64,000 nucleotides of DNA, from assembly GCF_021155765.1 (NCBI RefSeq), contig NC_060110.1, positions 24,202,001 through 24,266,000 of the forward strand. Direction: 5' to 3'. This stretch comes from Diprion similis. Its lineage: Eukaryota > Arthropoda > Insecta > Hymenoptera > Diprionidae. The position numbers were made by a program, and so were the translations under genes. The notes under the pieces were generated by a model that searched no databases, was not told the DNA's origin, and saw nothing but the letters and a program-made list of their open reading frames with translations. Below, one piece after another: positions 22,537 through 35,046 of this stretch (position 1 is the first letter of the stretch; every line of letters begins with the position of its first letter).

Positions 22537-25500
22537 TAACAAAATCGCTGATTGTATGTAGTTATATTCCTTGTTATATCGTAGTAAATATATTCTGAGG
22601 ATTAAAGTGTGCCATGTAACAAAATCCTATCCCATAATTAATATCTGCAACATCAGTGAGATGTGACTCTCGGAGAAAGTTGGCAAGTCGGTGATTATTC
22701 GTCTGATTATCAGATGTGGTAGTGACTGGCCATTCTAAAAATTGTCAAGATCACGGTTACGCGAAAATAAAAATTAGATATCGTATATGACTTGCCAGAG
22801 TGAATGTAATAGGATAAGAAAAAAAGTTTTGTACTTCTAAAAATTCGCTTGAATATTATTTAATGACGGCAAGTCAATTTATTATTCAATCAGCTTGTAC
22901 ACTATTGACTGTCCATTAAAAATTTAGCAAATATTCGTTAAAGTATTTTTGACACGTGGTCAACTTTAAGCTTGAAATAGGCCCTCTCCATCGGTAGACT
23001 TCGTTTTCTGCCAGCAGTAAGTGAAAATATGAATTGACGGTATACTACTAGAGCTGTGAATAGTTTTCGCGCTATATTCAAATCATCTACAAAAGAATAA
23101 TTTAAGCTTCGATCGATCCAAATTGTTGATTCGTGTTTCCCTGGGTGCATAAATTATTTTTTGAAAATCTGAAACAGTGCGGTGAAATTAAATCTGCACT
23201 GCAGTAAGACTTCACTCATAAATAGCAAAAGCAAAACGTAATCTTGATTGACCTTGATGGAATTTATCGGCACATTTCGCTATGAGTGTGATTTGGTTTT
23301 ATCTGTAACTGATTCAGTTTTTTTTTTTTTTTTTTTGAGAATGGACCATAAATACTATGCCAATTCAGTCGACCTATTTCTAAGTTCATCTGATTGTTGC
23401 TCGCAATCATCGACGTCAGACATTTTTTATGGGTCATAATAATAATAATATCATATTAGATTAAACGAGGAAAAGAATCAGAATCGAATAGTACATCTCA
23501 TTACATTTCTAGAGAGTGATTAAGAAGAAGAATGTAGAAAATGAAGACAATTTTCATTTGCGTCAAATCATTCTAACAATATTATCTGCACTAATAAAGC
23601 GGAAACTTATACTTATGATTCGAATACGATAAACATGTTTGTTTATTCAAATCAAAAGTTATTATAGTTGACTCTGCACGCAGACGTAACAGTATAACGA
23701 AATAAAAAAAATATTGCACGTAACCATTGTGTCGTTGTTATACGTATAATTAAAAACAAATTTAACATTTTTATGAAACATTATCGAGAAAAACAAGTTT
23801 AGACTGGTAGTGTAGTTAGGCATGACGTACGAAAGGCTCCTTGAACTACCTGAACTTCCGGAGAAACATTCTGAGAGCAGAGTTCAATTCAATTTTCACA
23901 TACCTGATTCTATTATAGGTATAGTGTTGGGGTTTTTTTTTTTTGAACAATGCAACGTCGCAACAACAATATCAAGAATTCCTCGATCCTCGAAGAAACT
24001 TCACTTCCATGCAATTATTAAAAACGCAATGTTAATTGCTTCGCCAACATTGGACTCTGTGAAACGGTAATGCCATAATCAAAAAATACTGCTTGGTGTG
24101 GCGTACTAATTTGACAAAAAATTAAAATCACATCTGTCTAGAGAAGAAAAACATAGTATCACTGAATAATTAGATGAAGAAGAAAAACGTCAAGTAAACC
24201 GCAACTCTTAGAATGACCTTGAGAAACTAGTGCTACATGATGAAACAGAAATAAATCGAGCTTGCCTCCAACAAACAGGGAAAATCTACTATCAATATGT
24301 TTAAATGGATTTTTGGTAAATATGTTGTATCACTTTGAACGTGTTTTTATCCCCACGAAAAATCGTTGTTTCGTAATCCAAATTATCGGTTATCCGCACG
24401 GTTTCCGGCCCCGATAAGTTTAGATAATGAAAGCGCTTCTGCGAAAACCACCATTTAATTGAAAATTTAACAATCGATTCCTCTTCGTAGCTGTAATGGT
24501 TTCCAAAAAATAAAACCGTTAATTTGGACCCTTACAGCGAGTCTACCATGATACAGAGTCCATCCAACACCCACCAATAGCATCACGTCATCACCGATAC
24601 CTTAACACGCGAATGACTTAACGAACAATTAAATCCACCGCATAACTTTCTTCAGAATTTAAAATACAAGCACAAATTTACAATTTTCGTTACGAATTGG
24701 TATCACATTTTACGGGGAGTTTATGAATGTTCCGGGTAGAACCACAGTCTTTACCATAGTCGTAAGTGTTTTGAATAAAATTAGACCAGAATGCATAAAA
24801 TTACGTTGCCATCCCTGTGTACCATTGAAATAGAGAAGTGGGTAATTCCAAGGTTCCACATTTGGATCCATAGATGATGGAGTTGATACGTACTGCCAAT
24901 TTTTCGGTATTTTTGTTGCGAGTTATAAAAAAAGATTCTTCAATTTATCCATCGGCTGCAATAGGAAATCAGCAGGAACTACGTTAAGTTCTTGAAATTT
25001 ATAATAACGTTAATCCATGCCAGCTGACTTTAGAGTAAACATGAGCTGCATTCTGGTCATACAATCGAGTTTGTGATTATTATGAAATTATTATCAGTTT
25101 CGAGATAACTATACATTTGCCAACAGCTATCGGCATTCATCATGCAAACGATCCAGCCGACCACGCAGTTCGAGCAGAATTCATTTCTTATTGAGTCAGC
25201 ATTCGATCAAGTTATAAGTAACCATCTACATAATTCTCATTGTTAAACAAGAAAAAGAACTGTAATTAAATCAGGCATCTCAATATTCCCAGAAGGTAAG
25301 TGAAACGATGCATTAATGCATTCTGCGCTACCTTGCATTAGTGCAAACGACGCTTTGACGTTGAAGACGTCCTTATGAGAGTCCATTTAAATATTCCGTC
25401 GAATGCTAAAGTTTATAACAAGATTTACTAGCGATAAGGCAGGCATATCTTACAACAATACGCTAGTTCTAAGGAAAAGTACGTTCCTACATCTAATGAG

Positions 25501-25560
25501 ATTAAACGATGAGGAAATTTTCATCGTGTTTATAAATCGTAGGACCTTGCCAGTGAAAGC
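22537..25560. other. Spacer between JHAMT copies 2 and 3
   Basis: AT-rich, with no independent gene recognised. It should contain the promoter and 5' exon of copy 3, but no TATA plus initiator pair as good as those of copies 1 and 2 was found. The stretch 24142-24248 is duplicated from the copy 2 upstream region. Confidence 0.5.
24142..24248 (+). repeat. Segment upstream of JHAMT copy 3 duplicated from copy 2 flank
   Basis: The counterpart of 20720-20835. It aligns with several small gaps. Confidence 0.65.
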
Positions 25561-25576
25561 AATAACCATTAAGACG

Positions 25577-27597
25577 ATGTTCAAACCAGCTCTGTACTCT
25601 AAAATCAACGAACAGGCGCGTCGTGATACCAGCGACTTCATTGAGGAACATTCTCGTGAAATTGGCTTAATGTCAGGACGGTGCCTTGATATTGGAAGCG
25701 GTCCCTGTGACGTAGTCAGCGATTTTCTGCTTCCAAAACTAGACCCGAAGTCAACCGTTGTCTGTAAGTCTCTACCACCGCACTGATAACAGGTGTCACG
25801 AAAATGTCTTTCTACCGAATGATTCCTCTGAACTCAGGCTCGGACATTTCCAAGACCATGTTGGACTACGCAAAAGAAAAATACGGCGCCAACGACCGGC
25901 TATCCTTTCTCCAGCTGGACATCGAGTCCCCGGCGCTGGAAAAAGATCTAATTGAACAATTCGATCACGTTACGTCGTTCTATTGCTTACACTGGTGCCA
26001 AGACATGCGGTAGGTTCTCGTCATTCCTCTCCTCGGATGGGTTAATCGTTGTATCTGGCTTACGGAATCACACGATGAATTCGTCCATGCTTTCAGTCAA
26101 GCCTTGGAGAACATCTTTGATCTGCTTCGTCCTGGAGGTACGGCCTTCTTGACCTTCGGGAGCAATTTTCCTTGCATGGACGCCTACAAGGTGCTGGCGA
26201 CTGTCCCGCGGTACCATCGTTACATGAAGGTATTTGTTTTCAAACTCGTAAAGTTCACGTCATTTTAATATCTGTCAACGATTACGTTATTATTGTACGT
26301 CACAATATGATTCGTGTATCGAAATACATTTGTCGAGTTCAGAAGTTATCTCAGTTTTATTATCAACCATAGTTTGCAAAGCTCTGTGACATTTGATAGC
26401 AATCGTGTATCATGTATTAGGGTGATTCGTTTAAGATTACTTTTTTGTTCACTCCCGACCTAAAATTTTATCGAACATGTAGAAATAAAAACTCCCTGAA
26501 AGTTACAGCCATCAAAATTAACATCAAGTACTTTTCCTTAGTGTGAAAAGATTTACCACCTAAAATACACATAAATTAAGATTTTTTTTTCAAAATTCTA
26601 TATCTTTGCGGCATTTTATGCTATCACATCGAATCAGATCGCAATCTACTCAGAATTAAACGGTCTACAAAAGTGTCCAGTGCGACGTAAGTGTAACGTA
26701 CACTGGTGAGTTGCTACAGGTGACTAAAGTTGATTGTTACCTAAAATTCGCGTTTTTCGATGTTATTTCATAAATGACTAAACTTAGCGAAAAAATGTAG
26801 ATGCCAAATTTGTAGGAAATTAAATTTCGTACAAAAAAGATCCGTGCAAAAAAAATGTGATATGACAAGGAAAATCAATATTTCAGAACGTTTGATTCGA
26901 TAACCCTCGAAAAATTCATACAACAAATAAGTTGAGGATCAATATCTCAAGAAATATCAAACTGAGTGATTAGGTTCAAGGAACCTCTTTTGTAGGAAAT
27001 TTAATTTAAGAAAATACTTATTCCCCATTATGATAAAAATGCGATTCTCTATAAAGATTTTAAGACTTGCTAAATTGTGAGGATAACACATTTGAAAGAT
27101 GTAGCCCGTTTTGTAATGACCCAACTGAGTTCTTATAAAATCTTCTAAGATACAAAACAATATTCTTCATTCAGTCATATTCAATTACAGGATGTGGACC
27201 GTTTCATTCCAGTATTTCAGTATGCCGAACGTCCACGCGAAGCGCTAAAAACGTTGCTTCGACATGTCGGCTTTGAGGTCTGCCACTGCAGTCGCAGAGA
27301 AATAAGCGGCATTTACAAAACTCCAAATGATTTCAGCAGTAAGTAATCACTGCGCAATGGGTTACATAATTACAGCAATGTCTTAAAAATTTTGATCCGT
27401 TTTCAGGAATGATGGCAGCTATCAACCCCTTTATCCACCGCATGCCGGCTGAACTACAGCGAGAGTATGAAATAGATTTGGGCATAGAAGGGACGAAGAA
27501 TGCAATTGTCTTCAACAAGGATAATAATGGTGGCTATAGCATACTGTCCAGACATCACATGTTTGTAGTTTACTTGGAAAAACCTTGGATCGATTAA
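25577..27597 (+). CDS. jhamt: Juvenile hormone acid methyltransferase, copy 3
   Basis: Five coding exons: 25577-25763, 25838-26009, 26097-26229, 27191-27338 and 27407-27597. Phases match the other copies and the product is 276 residues. It carries the same JHAMT features: start MFKPALY, SAM loop DIGSGPC at residues 38-44 with Cys for the last Gly, CLHWCQDMR and LLRPGG. The reading frame continues upstream to an ATG at 25403. However, a conserved acceptor (TCGTAG before GACCTTGC) lies between, and copy 2 has the same leader, so the upstream codons should be intron and 25577 the true start. Intron 3 is 961 bp, against 365 bp in copy 2; its right end is homologous to copy 2 while the middle is extra sequence. 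Exons 1, 4 and 5 differ strongly from copy 2 while exon 2 and most of exon 3 barely differ. Confidence 0.9.
25764..26203 (+). repeat. Near-identical block shared with JHAMT copy 2
   Basis: The counterpart of 21291-21730. It covers intron 1, exon 2, intron 2 and most of exon 3. Confidence 0.85.
26420..26960. other. Extra sequence inside intron 3 of JHAMT copy 3
   Basis: It starts near TTAGGGTGATTCG and has no counterpart in intron 3 of copy 2. It could be an inserted element, but the candidate right end (TGATTAGG near 26967) is only a weak inverted match, and no coding frame is present. Confidence 0.35.
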
Positions 27598-27601
27598 TAA
27601 A
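27596..27601 (+). terminator. Poly(A) signal overlapping the stop codon of JHAMT copy 3
   Basis: AATAAA overlaps the TAA stop (27595-27597). If it is the signal used, the 3' UTR would be only a few tens of bases. Confidence 0.35.
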
Positions 27602-27634
27602 CAGCCGGATGATCAATGGATGTCTATAGGTGAG

Positions 27635-27845
27635 GGTGGGGCAAAGTGGGCACCTTAAAATTTTTGATATCTCAAAAAATTTGGGGGCAAAGTGGGACCC
27701 CAGAAATTTTTTAAATAACATGCAAGGGATAAAATTATCCACCTCAACTTTTTGTTAAACATGAATTCTTCGGAAATTATTTACTAGAAAACATTTTATT
27801 CTGATTTTAGGCATTATTTTCTTAAGGGGCCCGCTTTGACCATTC
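27635..27845. mobile_element. MITE-like element with GGGGCAAAGTGGGC ends
   Basis: The left end GGGGCAAAGTGGGCACCTTAA (27639 onward) pairs imperfectly with the right end TTAAGGGGCCCGCTTTGACC (to about 27841). A second GGGGCAAAGTGGGA copy lies at about 27684. It is about 210 bp with no coding capacity. Ends of this type are common in small non-autonomous insect elements. Confidence 0.6.
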
Positions 27846-28059
27846 TTCGTATTTTAATCACTGACTTGAATGTCACAAGAAGCTCTCACACTTAGAAAAA
27901 AAGAAAACACGCAGATATCTTAGTTTTGCTGAGCCATCGACTCTCCTTTGCTTCGAGTCGCAGACAATATTTGTCTTTTCGAAAAGCCGCCAGAGCTAGG
28001 GACGAGCATGGTATTAAAAAAAATAAAAAATCAATAACACCCTGAACGTGATCCTATCA

Positions 28060-28160
28060 CATTAAATTTTATTTCATATATATATAAAATGTATATATAC
28101 GCACGTGTGTTTATATGTGTATATGTATGTATATATACATATATATATACATACTACATA
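28060..28160. repeat. TA/TATG-rich microsatellite
   Basis: ATATAT and GTATAT repeats, imperfect. Confidence 0.7.
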
Positions 28161-28676
28161 CGCTGTCTTTGGTTTTACACGATTTAATACAGCCATTTAT
28201 CATGCATATAGGTATGTATATGTCCTATAATACCTTATGTATTCGTTATTCAAAATCCTTCTCTCTGCTTGTGTGTGACGAAATAGGGCGCGCAAGCGCG
28301 CGTGTGCGTGTGTTTGGTGTCTTTTCTCGGTGGTGGTTGGTATTGATTTTCATAGAGTAGGTAACAATTTCGCTATAATCTAGCCGCTAAAAAACACACT
28401 CAAGTGTAGGTGTGTGTACATACATTAATTGATAGACATACATTTATAATTACATATTTCGAACACCGACACAATATTGGCACCCTGGTAAACACAAAAG
28501 TCTATCGCCGATCTCTAACCTCACTCATTGAAATGATGAAACTTGACAACAAACCGCAGACAAATGCTGTGCGCGATTTTCAGGATAGACATCTTATGAA
28601 TATACACCAGCATGCCAAAATTTACAAAAATGGAAGCAACGCAATCGTAACCGTATAACTTATGTACTTGCGCCGG

Positions 28677-28899
28677 TATATACCCCGTGTCCATAAGGAG
28701 AGTGCGCACCTTATGCGCGTGCGTCAAGTCGTTTGAATTCTATTGGCTGACAGTTGTCGCCTGATTGTGCAGCCGCAGCAACACCAACCGCGGCTGTCAA
28801 AAACTGTCCCTAGAAGTCCACAGTTAACGGTGGGCTCCTAGGGACATTTTTTAACGCACGCGCATAAGGTGCGCACTCTTCTCATTGACACACGGTATA
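28677..28899. mobile_element. MITE with about 45-bp terminal inverted repeats
   Basis: The left repeat begins TATACCCCGTGTCC and the right repeat, reversed, TATACCGTGTGTC. Both continue with a shared run of 20 or more bases that includes GTGCGCACCTTATGCGCG. The element is about 220 bp and flanked by TA, consistent with a TA target duplication. An inner hairpin (TGTCCCTAG with CTAGGGACA) is also present. No transposase. Confidence 0.8.
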
Positions 28900-29946
28900 A
28901 TATACATATATAATATATATGGTACATGTATGATATTATGCTATTTACGTACGTACGTGTATTCTAACAATAAATCGGTAACAACATGTCGGAAAAACCT
29001 GTACCTACTCCCAAACCTCTTACATATTATACTACATGCTATGCCATAGTATGTATACATTTAATTCTCTCGGCCATACATCAGTTTAGAGATACAACGT
29101 GTTTCGGAAGAATATAAAAACTACATGCTACTATTCATATTGTACGTGTCCCGCGCTATCAAACTCCGTTGTTTAACTTTAACCATATCGGGTAGACCAT
29201 AATTTTATTTACACAACACTTGAGACTTCGTAAAAAAAAATTCTCTCGGTCAATTACGATCGTTACAATGCCGATTTACACTCTTTTCGAAATCTTGCAA
29301 CACCTGCTCCGTAACTCGATTACTTTAAAATTCCATGCCAATCATAATTATCATCCACATTCACGTTGCAAATCATAATCATGCAAAATAATCAGTTTCC
29401 CAGATTGAGGCATTTTTCATGCAACTTTACAAAATGTAAATAAGTGTTAAAGAGGACACGTGATGTTTAATTAGTGTGGGGAAAATTTAAATTTGATCAA
29501 GTAGAAATATTTCTCTGTCAAATTAGTAACCGCAACCGTCTAATTCGGTTTGAAAATTTATACGAGTAGAACTGATTTTTTTTTTTAAGTTTAGAAAATT
29601 GTGTGCCTCAAATAATCGATAATCCATAATCGAAAAGTTAAAAAACCTGACTGAATCAGAATTTTCTAAAAGTATAATAATTAGCCAAGTTGCAAGGTAT
29701 TCATGCAGATCCAGACAATTCGTAACCTCAGTATTTCTTCTCTCAAAAACAAAGCCCGTCAACCTCAAGTGTATTTCACAATATTTTTGTATTATTATAG
29801 GTTCATGACGAACAAACGAAGCAGAAAACCTCGTACACAGTATTACTTCATCTAATTTTCACTATTCACGATATAATATAGTATAATATGCACGTATATG
29901 TACATACATATTGTAATGTTTATCGTTAATCTATATATCACATATA

Positions 29947-30194
29947 TACAGAGTGACTTTCTAACGACTGCATATGATCCGCCATGTGCTGAAATTTAGT
30001 GCGCAGGCACAACCGGCATAAATTCAGAGGACAGTTTTTGTTCAGTGGCAGTTGTGCTCAATTTAGAACTATGAAAATTTTTGAGGTTAGACACAGTTTC
30101 TCGCCCTGACAAACAGTTGTTCTCAAATTGTAGCGCGTTTCCATTCAATTTTAACACACCACGAACCATTCAGTCGTTGGGAATTCACTCTGTA
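29947..30194. mobile_element. MITE with TACAGAGTGA terminal repeats
   Basis: The left end is TACAGAGTGACTTTCTAACG and the right end, reversed, TACAGAGTGAATTCCCAACG. The match runs about 24 bp, ending with CGACTG, over an element of 248 bp with a TA at each edge. It is similar in style to the element at 35241-35509. Non-coding. Confidence 0.8.
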
Positions 30195-30226
30195 TACGTT
30201 CACGGTGTGGTGCAGCTACATATCTA

Positions 30227-30680
30227 ACAAGGAAGGTATCTCAAGTCGATTTCTCCGATTTGATTTCTTTTGTAATATATTATAGTAGACTGAAAACTAA
30301 GCGACACGTATTTTTTTTTACCTGCCATTAAATACTTTAAGAGGGTGAAAGCACCCTCCAAAGTAAGGTATGTCAAGCGGGGTGATTAAATTTGACAGTT
30401 TTCTTTTTTTTTTTTTTTTTTCGTAATTGAGAAAATTACATTTTTCATTTCTCGTTGTGAGAAAACTTTCCCAGTTGGATTGGTTAAAAAATATGATGTT
30501 CTTATTGGTGAAACTGCGAAACCGCCCCTTAACGTGCCTTATACTTTGGAGGTTGGTTTCACCCCCTTAAAGTGTTTAATGGCAGGTAAAAAAAAATATG
30601 TGTCGCTTAGTTTTTAATCTACTATAACATATTACAAAAGAAATCAAATCGGAGAGATCAACTTGGGATCCCTTCCTTGT
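30227..30680. mobile_element. Long foldback element (about 160-bp arms)
   Basis: The left arm is about 30227-30385 and the right arm about 30520-30680. They are reverse complements at roughly 85-90% by eye. The outer ends read ACAAGGAAGG and CCTTCCTTGT, and inside both arms lie AAGCGACAC, ACCTGCCATTAAA and CTCCAAAGTA. The loop is about 130 bp and includes a T run. A transcript would fold into a long hairpin. No coding capacity and no clear target duplication. Confidence 0.8.
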
Positions 30681-31364
30681 AAGCTATCAGCAGTACGAAC
30701 ATATTTTCATGTAGGTATCGGAAAGAAGTTCGAAACACACGCTAATGTCTAGATTGCACATCGTGCAATACTGAATAATTGAAAAAAGGAGAATAAGGTA
30801 TAGATTTGAAAATCCAACTTCTCGATTTCATTGCGATTTGGAAAAAATGAATAAATATTTTTGAAGAATCTCTCGCCACAGGTCGATAACACGAAAAAAA
30901 AACCTTCTTCAACTGTTTTCGTGGTCCGGATTTCGAATCTGAATTTAATTATATATACCGCATTCCACTGTTCCACGTAACGTGCAAAAATGACAAATTA
31001 CCCAATTACACATTGCACGAGGTTTAGCCGAATCAGAATCATCCCAACTATCATAACATTTGAAATTGTAGCATAACTCTTCTTACGAATATCATACAGG
31101 TAGGTATGCATTAAACACTGCAGTGTATAATATTGCTAATGCCGCAGTACCTCAAATTAATTATTTACGGCCATGTGCCGTGCAACAAATATGATTACCG
31201 CTATATTATGGTTATTCTAAGTGTTATCTTTTCTTACTATACTTGTACGCTCTTTATTTTACAAATAATCCTTAAGGCTAATAATTATTTTTATCATTAT
31301 CAGTTATATTATATATCATTGTTAATTTTGTTATTATTTTTTTAAACGTTATTCATTATTACGC

Positions 31365-31382
31365 GTGTGTGTGTGTGTGTGC
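31365..31382. repeat. GT dinucleotide microsatellite
   Basis: A (GT)n tract of about 18 bp. Confidence 0.85.
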
Positions 31383-31601
31383 GCGTTTGTATGCATGTAT
31401 ATATTATACCATAATATTACACGTTATCCTATGTAGAAGCAACATCGAACATCGAATACATTTACATGAGAGAGTAAATAAATTTGAAAAAAATATGGTT
31501 CATAGAGTATATAATGTATAATAGTGGGGGAGGGGGAGGGTGATTGAGGGCAAGGCACAAGTGAGTCGAAGAGAGATAGATGATAGGTGGATAGATCTCA
31601 T

Positions 31602-31603
<2 letters not shown>

Positions 31604-31634
<31 letters not shown>
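31604..31634. repeat. GA dinucleotide microsatellite
   Basis: A (GA)n tract of about 30 bp followed by a second short GA block at 31640-31649. Confidence 0.9.
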
Positions 31635-31649
<15 letters not shown>

Positions 31650-33377
31650 CAGCGAGTATGATTATATCCGAACTATAGATAAACATACTTCGGTGATTTT
31701 CATATAAGCGTGATATTCTTTTATTATTACTTCTATTTCAATTGAAATATGGGCAAAAACATTTATTTGCATCACCTTTTAATAATAATAATAACATCGA
31801 TCAATGAATTTTAGATTACAAAGTTTATATACCGATTTTCTATTTATCATTATATACGAGAAAATATTTCAATTCGCTAAATTTCGACCTGCTAATAAAA
31901 AAACGATGCGTTTCTTAAATTTTACTTGTGACGGTGTCTAATTGCGCAGTTCACATTTTTTAAATTTATTCCTTCGAAAAGTATTTTGAGTTTCATGTTT
32001 TCCCAGTATCATGTTTCAATTCGACAAGACTCCCCTTCCCAATCTTGGCCAAGTTTTTGTCTACCCTTAGGATCCGCACTAAATCATATCAACAATTTAG
32101 CTTATCCCTAATTCTTTGATCTTTCACGTCTATGGGTATTTAAAATGTGATAATTCTTCTCTTGTCTCGCTATTTCTATCATATTTTCGTCTCTTATTTC
32201 CGTCCAAATTTCAAATAATAAATAAAATCGTAATTCGTTATTCTTGTCGTCTTATCAAAGTAACAACTTCACGATTCAACATGATGAAGAAATTATACAT
32301 AGTAGGTCGGCAAATAAATATAAAATGTCTTTGTAATATTGTCACTACGATTATATCTGAACGATTTCACTAAATGACACTAATTTCATTTTCATTCGCA
32401 TAATAATAATTATTAGGAAGATAGAGAGAACAAGAAAAAAAAAAAAAAAAGTAATTGTGATGTAAAAAACAGACGAAAAAATTCTAGCTAATTTCGTCAA
32501 TGCTCATATAGAAAATAGAATGTAAAGTAGTTGTTATACATGTTGTATATTGTATCGTAAATGTACAATGTACATATAATATAATTTCTATTACGTTAAG
32601 ATTTAAATACTTTCAGTGTAAAATATAATATTTCATGGCAGATCTCGATGTAGATTATATAGGTAATTATACATTATAAAATTTATGCGTAATAAGCATC
32701 GTCAACGAAAAACAACTGTGAATATATAAGTGTAACGCATTTATACAAGCATTAAAAATACAATCATGCGGATAATCACATATTTATATATATGAAATTA
32801 TTTGTGATCGTATTGTGGCAACGAGCATGCATAACATAAAGTAAAGTCATAAATTTTGCACACAGGATAAACGGACGTGATCAAAGTTGTATATAAGGTA
32901 TAGGGTCATAAGTAGAAGTGGCAATTAAGAAGATTCGTCGAAAAAACATTGATTAATTTTTTTTCAAAAAGTTCGAGAAGCATGGAGGTAGGTATACGGA
33001 GTGTCGTTTGCATTGAAAAAAGACTGAAATGCTATTCTGGACAAAGCCGTAATTTAGGATGATTTGAATTCCATTTGAACCGAACGCTATCGTTACCATT
33101 ATTATTATTATCATTATCATTATTATCGTTATTATTAATATTAATATCAATATAAATATAAATATTATTATCAACGTTAAAATATAGAATATAATGTGTG
33201 AAGGTAAATTGCAGATGGCGTATAAATATTAATAATAACTGAGTATTAAATAATTTAATAAATCAATATTCTTATAAAAAATTACAATAATAATTTCAAG
33301 GAATCGCCGCGTTATTTTTCGTTCATTATTTTTTTTTTACTCAAAAATAAATATCTCATAGACGCGTCTGACGTATT

Positions 33378-33381
<4 letters not shown>

Positions 33382-33421
<40 letters not shown>
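33382..33421. repeat. GA dinucleotide microsatellite
   Basis: An uninterrupted (GA)n of about 40 bp. Confidence 0.95.
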
Positions 33422-33426
<5 letters not shown>

Positions 33427-34621
33427 TGATTTTCTTTTTCATCCTTTTTTGTATAATTTATCGCACGCGAATATTTCTCAACTCTTTCTTGAATAGAGAA
33501 AAAATGAGAAATATAGATCAACATAAGCGAGAGAAGAAAATGTACAAAATAGACGATTTATAATAAAATTACTGTTGCATGAAATTACATAATCTTTAAG
33601 GAAACATAAAATTAATATTAATATACTCTGGAAGACAAAAGCCATGATTATGCGACAAATGGCAATATGACTGTATAATAATAATAATTTGCTGTTGTTA
33701 GACACATTAATTGTCTCAGATTTTCACTCATCATTAATAATAAAACAGAAACTGGACGTATACCATCTGATAATAAAATTCCGTGCACCCATCGAGGGTA
33801 TTAAATGTAGAGGAATTTTTTTCATTCAATTTGAAGTTACATTAACTATATAAATGCAGTCATGCGTAACGTATACTTAACATTTGTTGCAAAAAGAAGA
33901 GAAAGATTTATTATTGTTATTTCTTTTTTTTTTCACAAGTAGTAATAAAAACGATAACGATATAGTATAAATTACTAAATAAAATTCTGTAGAAAATAGT
34001 CCTCAAGAAATTTGATAACGATAATTTTCAAGATTGCACATATCCGATAAGCCTTTTCGCTGTATTTATACAATTATACATAATGATAATATTTCTTTTC
34101 GTTTGTTTTTTTTTTTTTTTTGCTTTTTTTTTCTTTGTCTTTAGTTTACTTTAACACATGATTCCTGGCCCACGACATTTATTCAAAACAAAGTTCAGAT
34201 AATATTCATTGTTCTGTTACTATCGATTTAAGTGCATATAGCAGCGCATATACATATATGTATATGTATATACATACATATATATATATACATATTATTT
34301 GCAATAGTAACTTTGGTTTCATATTCTGAGTTCAATTAAACATTAAACAATTATATAATAACGATGAAATTTATACGCATCCGAACCGTACTTCAGGCTT
34401 AAATCTATCCCTTTACAGTTTTAAATTGAGCGAAACTATACGTTACGTATAAATATATATATATTACCAAGCGAGCCTAATTTTCAGAATTAGAGGACAA
34501 TAACGAAGAAAAAAATAAATAATAATCAATAAATTAATAAATAGAAAAATATGTGCACTTGCCAAGTAAAAGTAGCATTTGTTATTAATTGCTACTGAAA
34601 AAGAAGACAGAATTTCAAATT

Positions 34622-34655
<34 letters not shown>
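34622..34655. repeat. GA dinucleotide microsatellite
   Basis: A (GA)n with one AAAG interruption. Confidence 0.9.
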
Positions 34656-34889
34656 ATAATTCAGGTACAGAGAATCGTTGTAGGAAACAACGTATTAATA
34701 GAGGAGGTGTCTAGCAAACCTACGCATATCCCTAATGATAATATAATATAATATAATTATAATAACTTTATATTAGTAAGTAACTTTATTGAAAAATTGT
34801 GAATCTTTGTTAAAATGTCACGAGGGCCAGGCAGCTACGATTTATCTGTAGGCCGTTAACTACACTTTCTCCTTTTCCTCCCGAATATT

Positions 34890-35014
34890 ATTTTTTATTT
34901 TTATTGTTATTATTAATATTAATATTATTATTGTTATTGGTATTATTATTATTAATATTATTGTTATTATTTAAATTATTATTATCATTATTATTATTAT
35001 CATCATCATCGCCG

Positions 35015-35046
<32 letters not shown>

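Noticed and set aside
25403-25576. N-terminal extension of JHAMT copy 3
   Set aside because: A conserved acceptor shared with copy 2 lies within it, and family members start at MFKPAL or similar.
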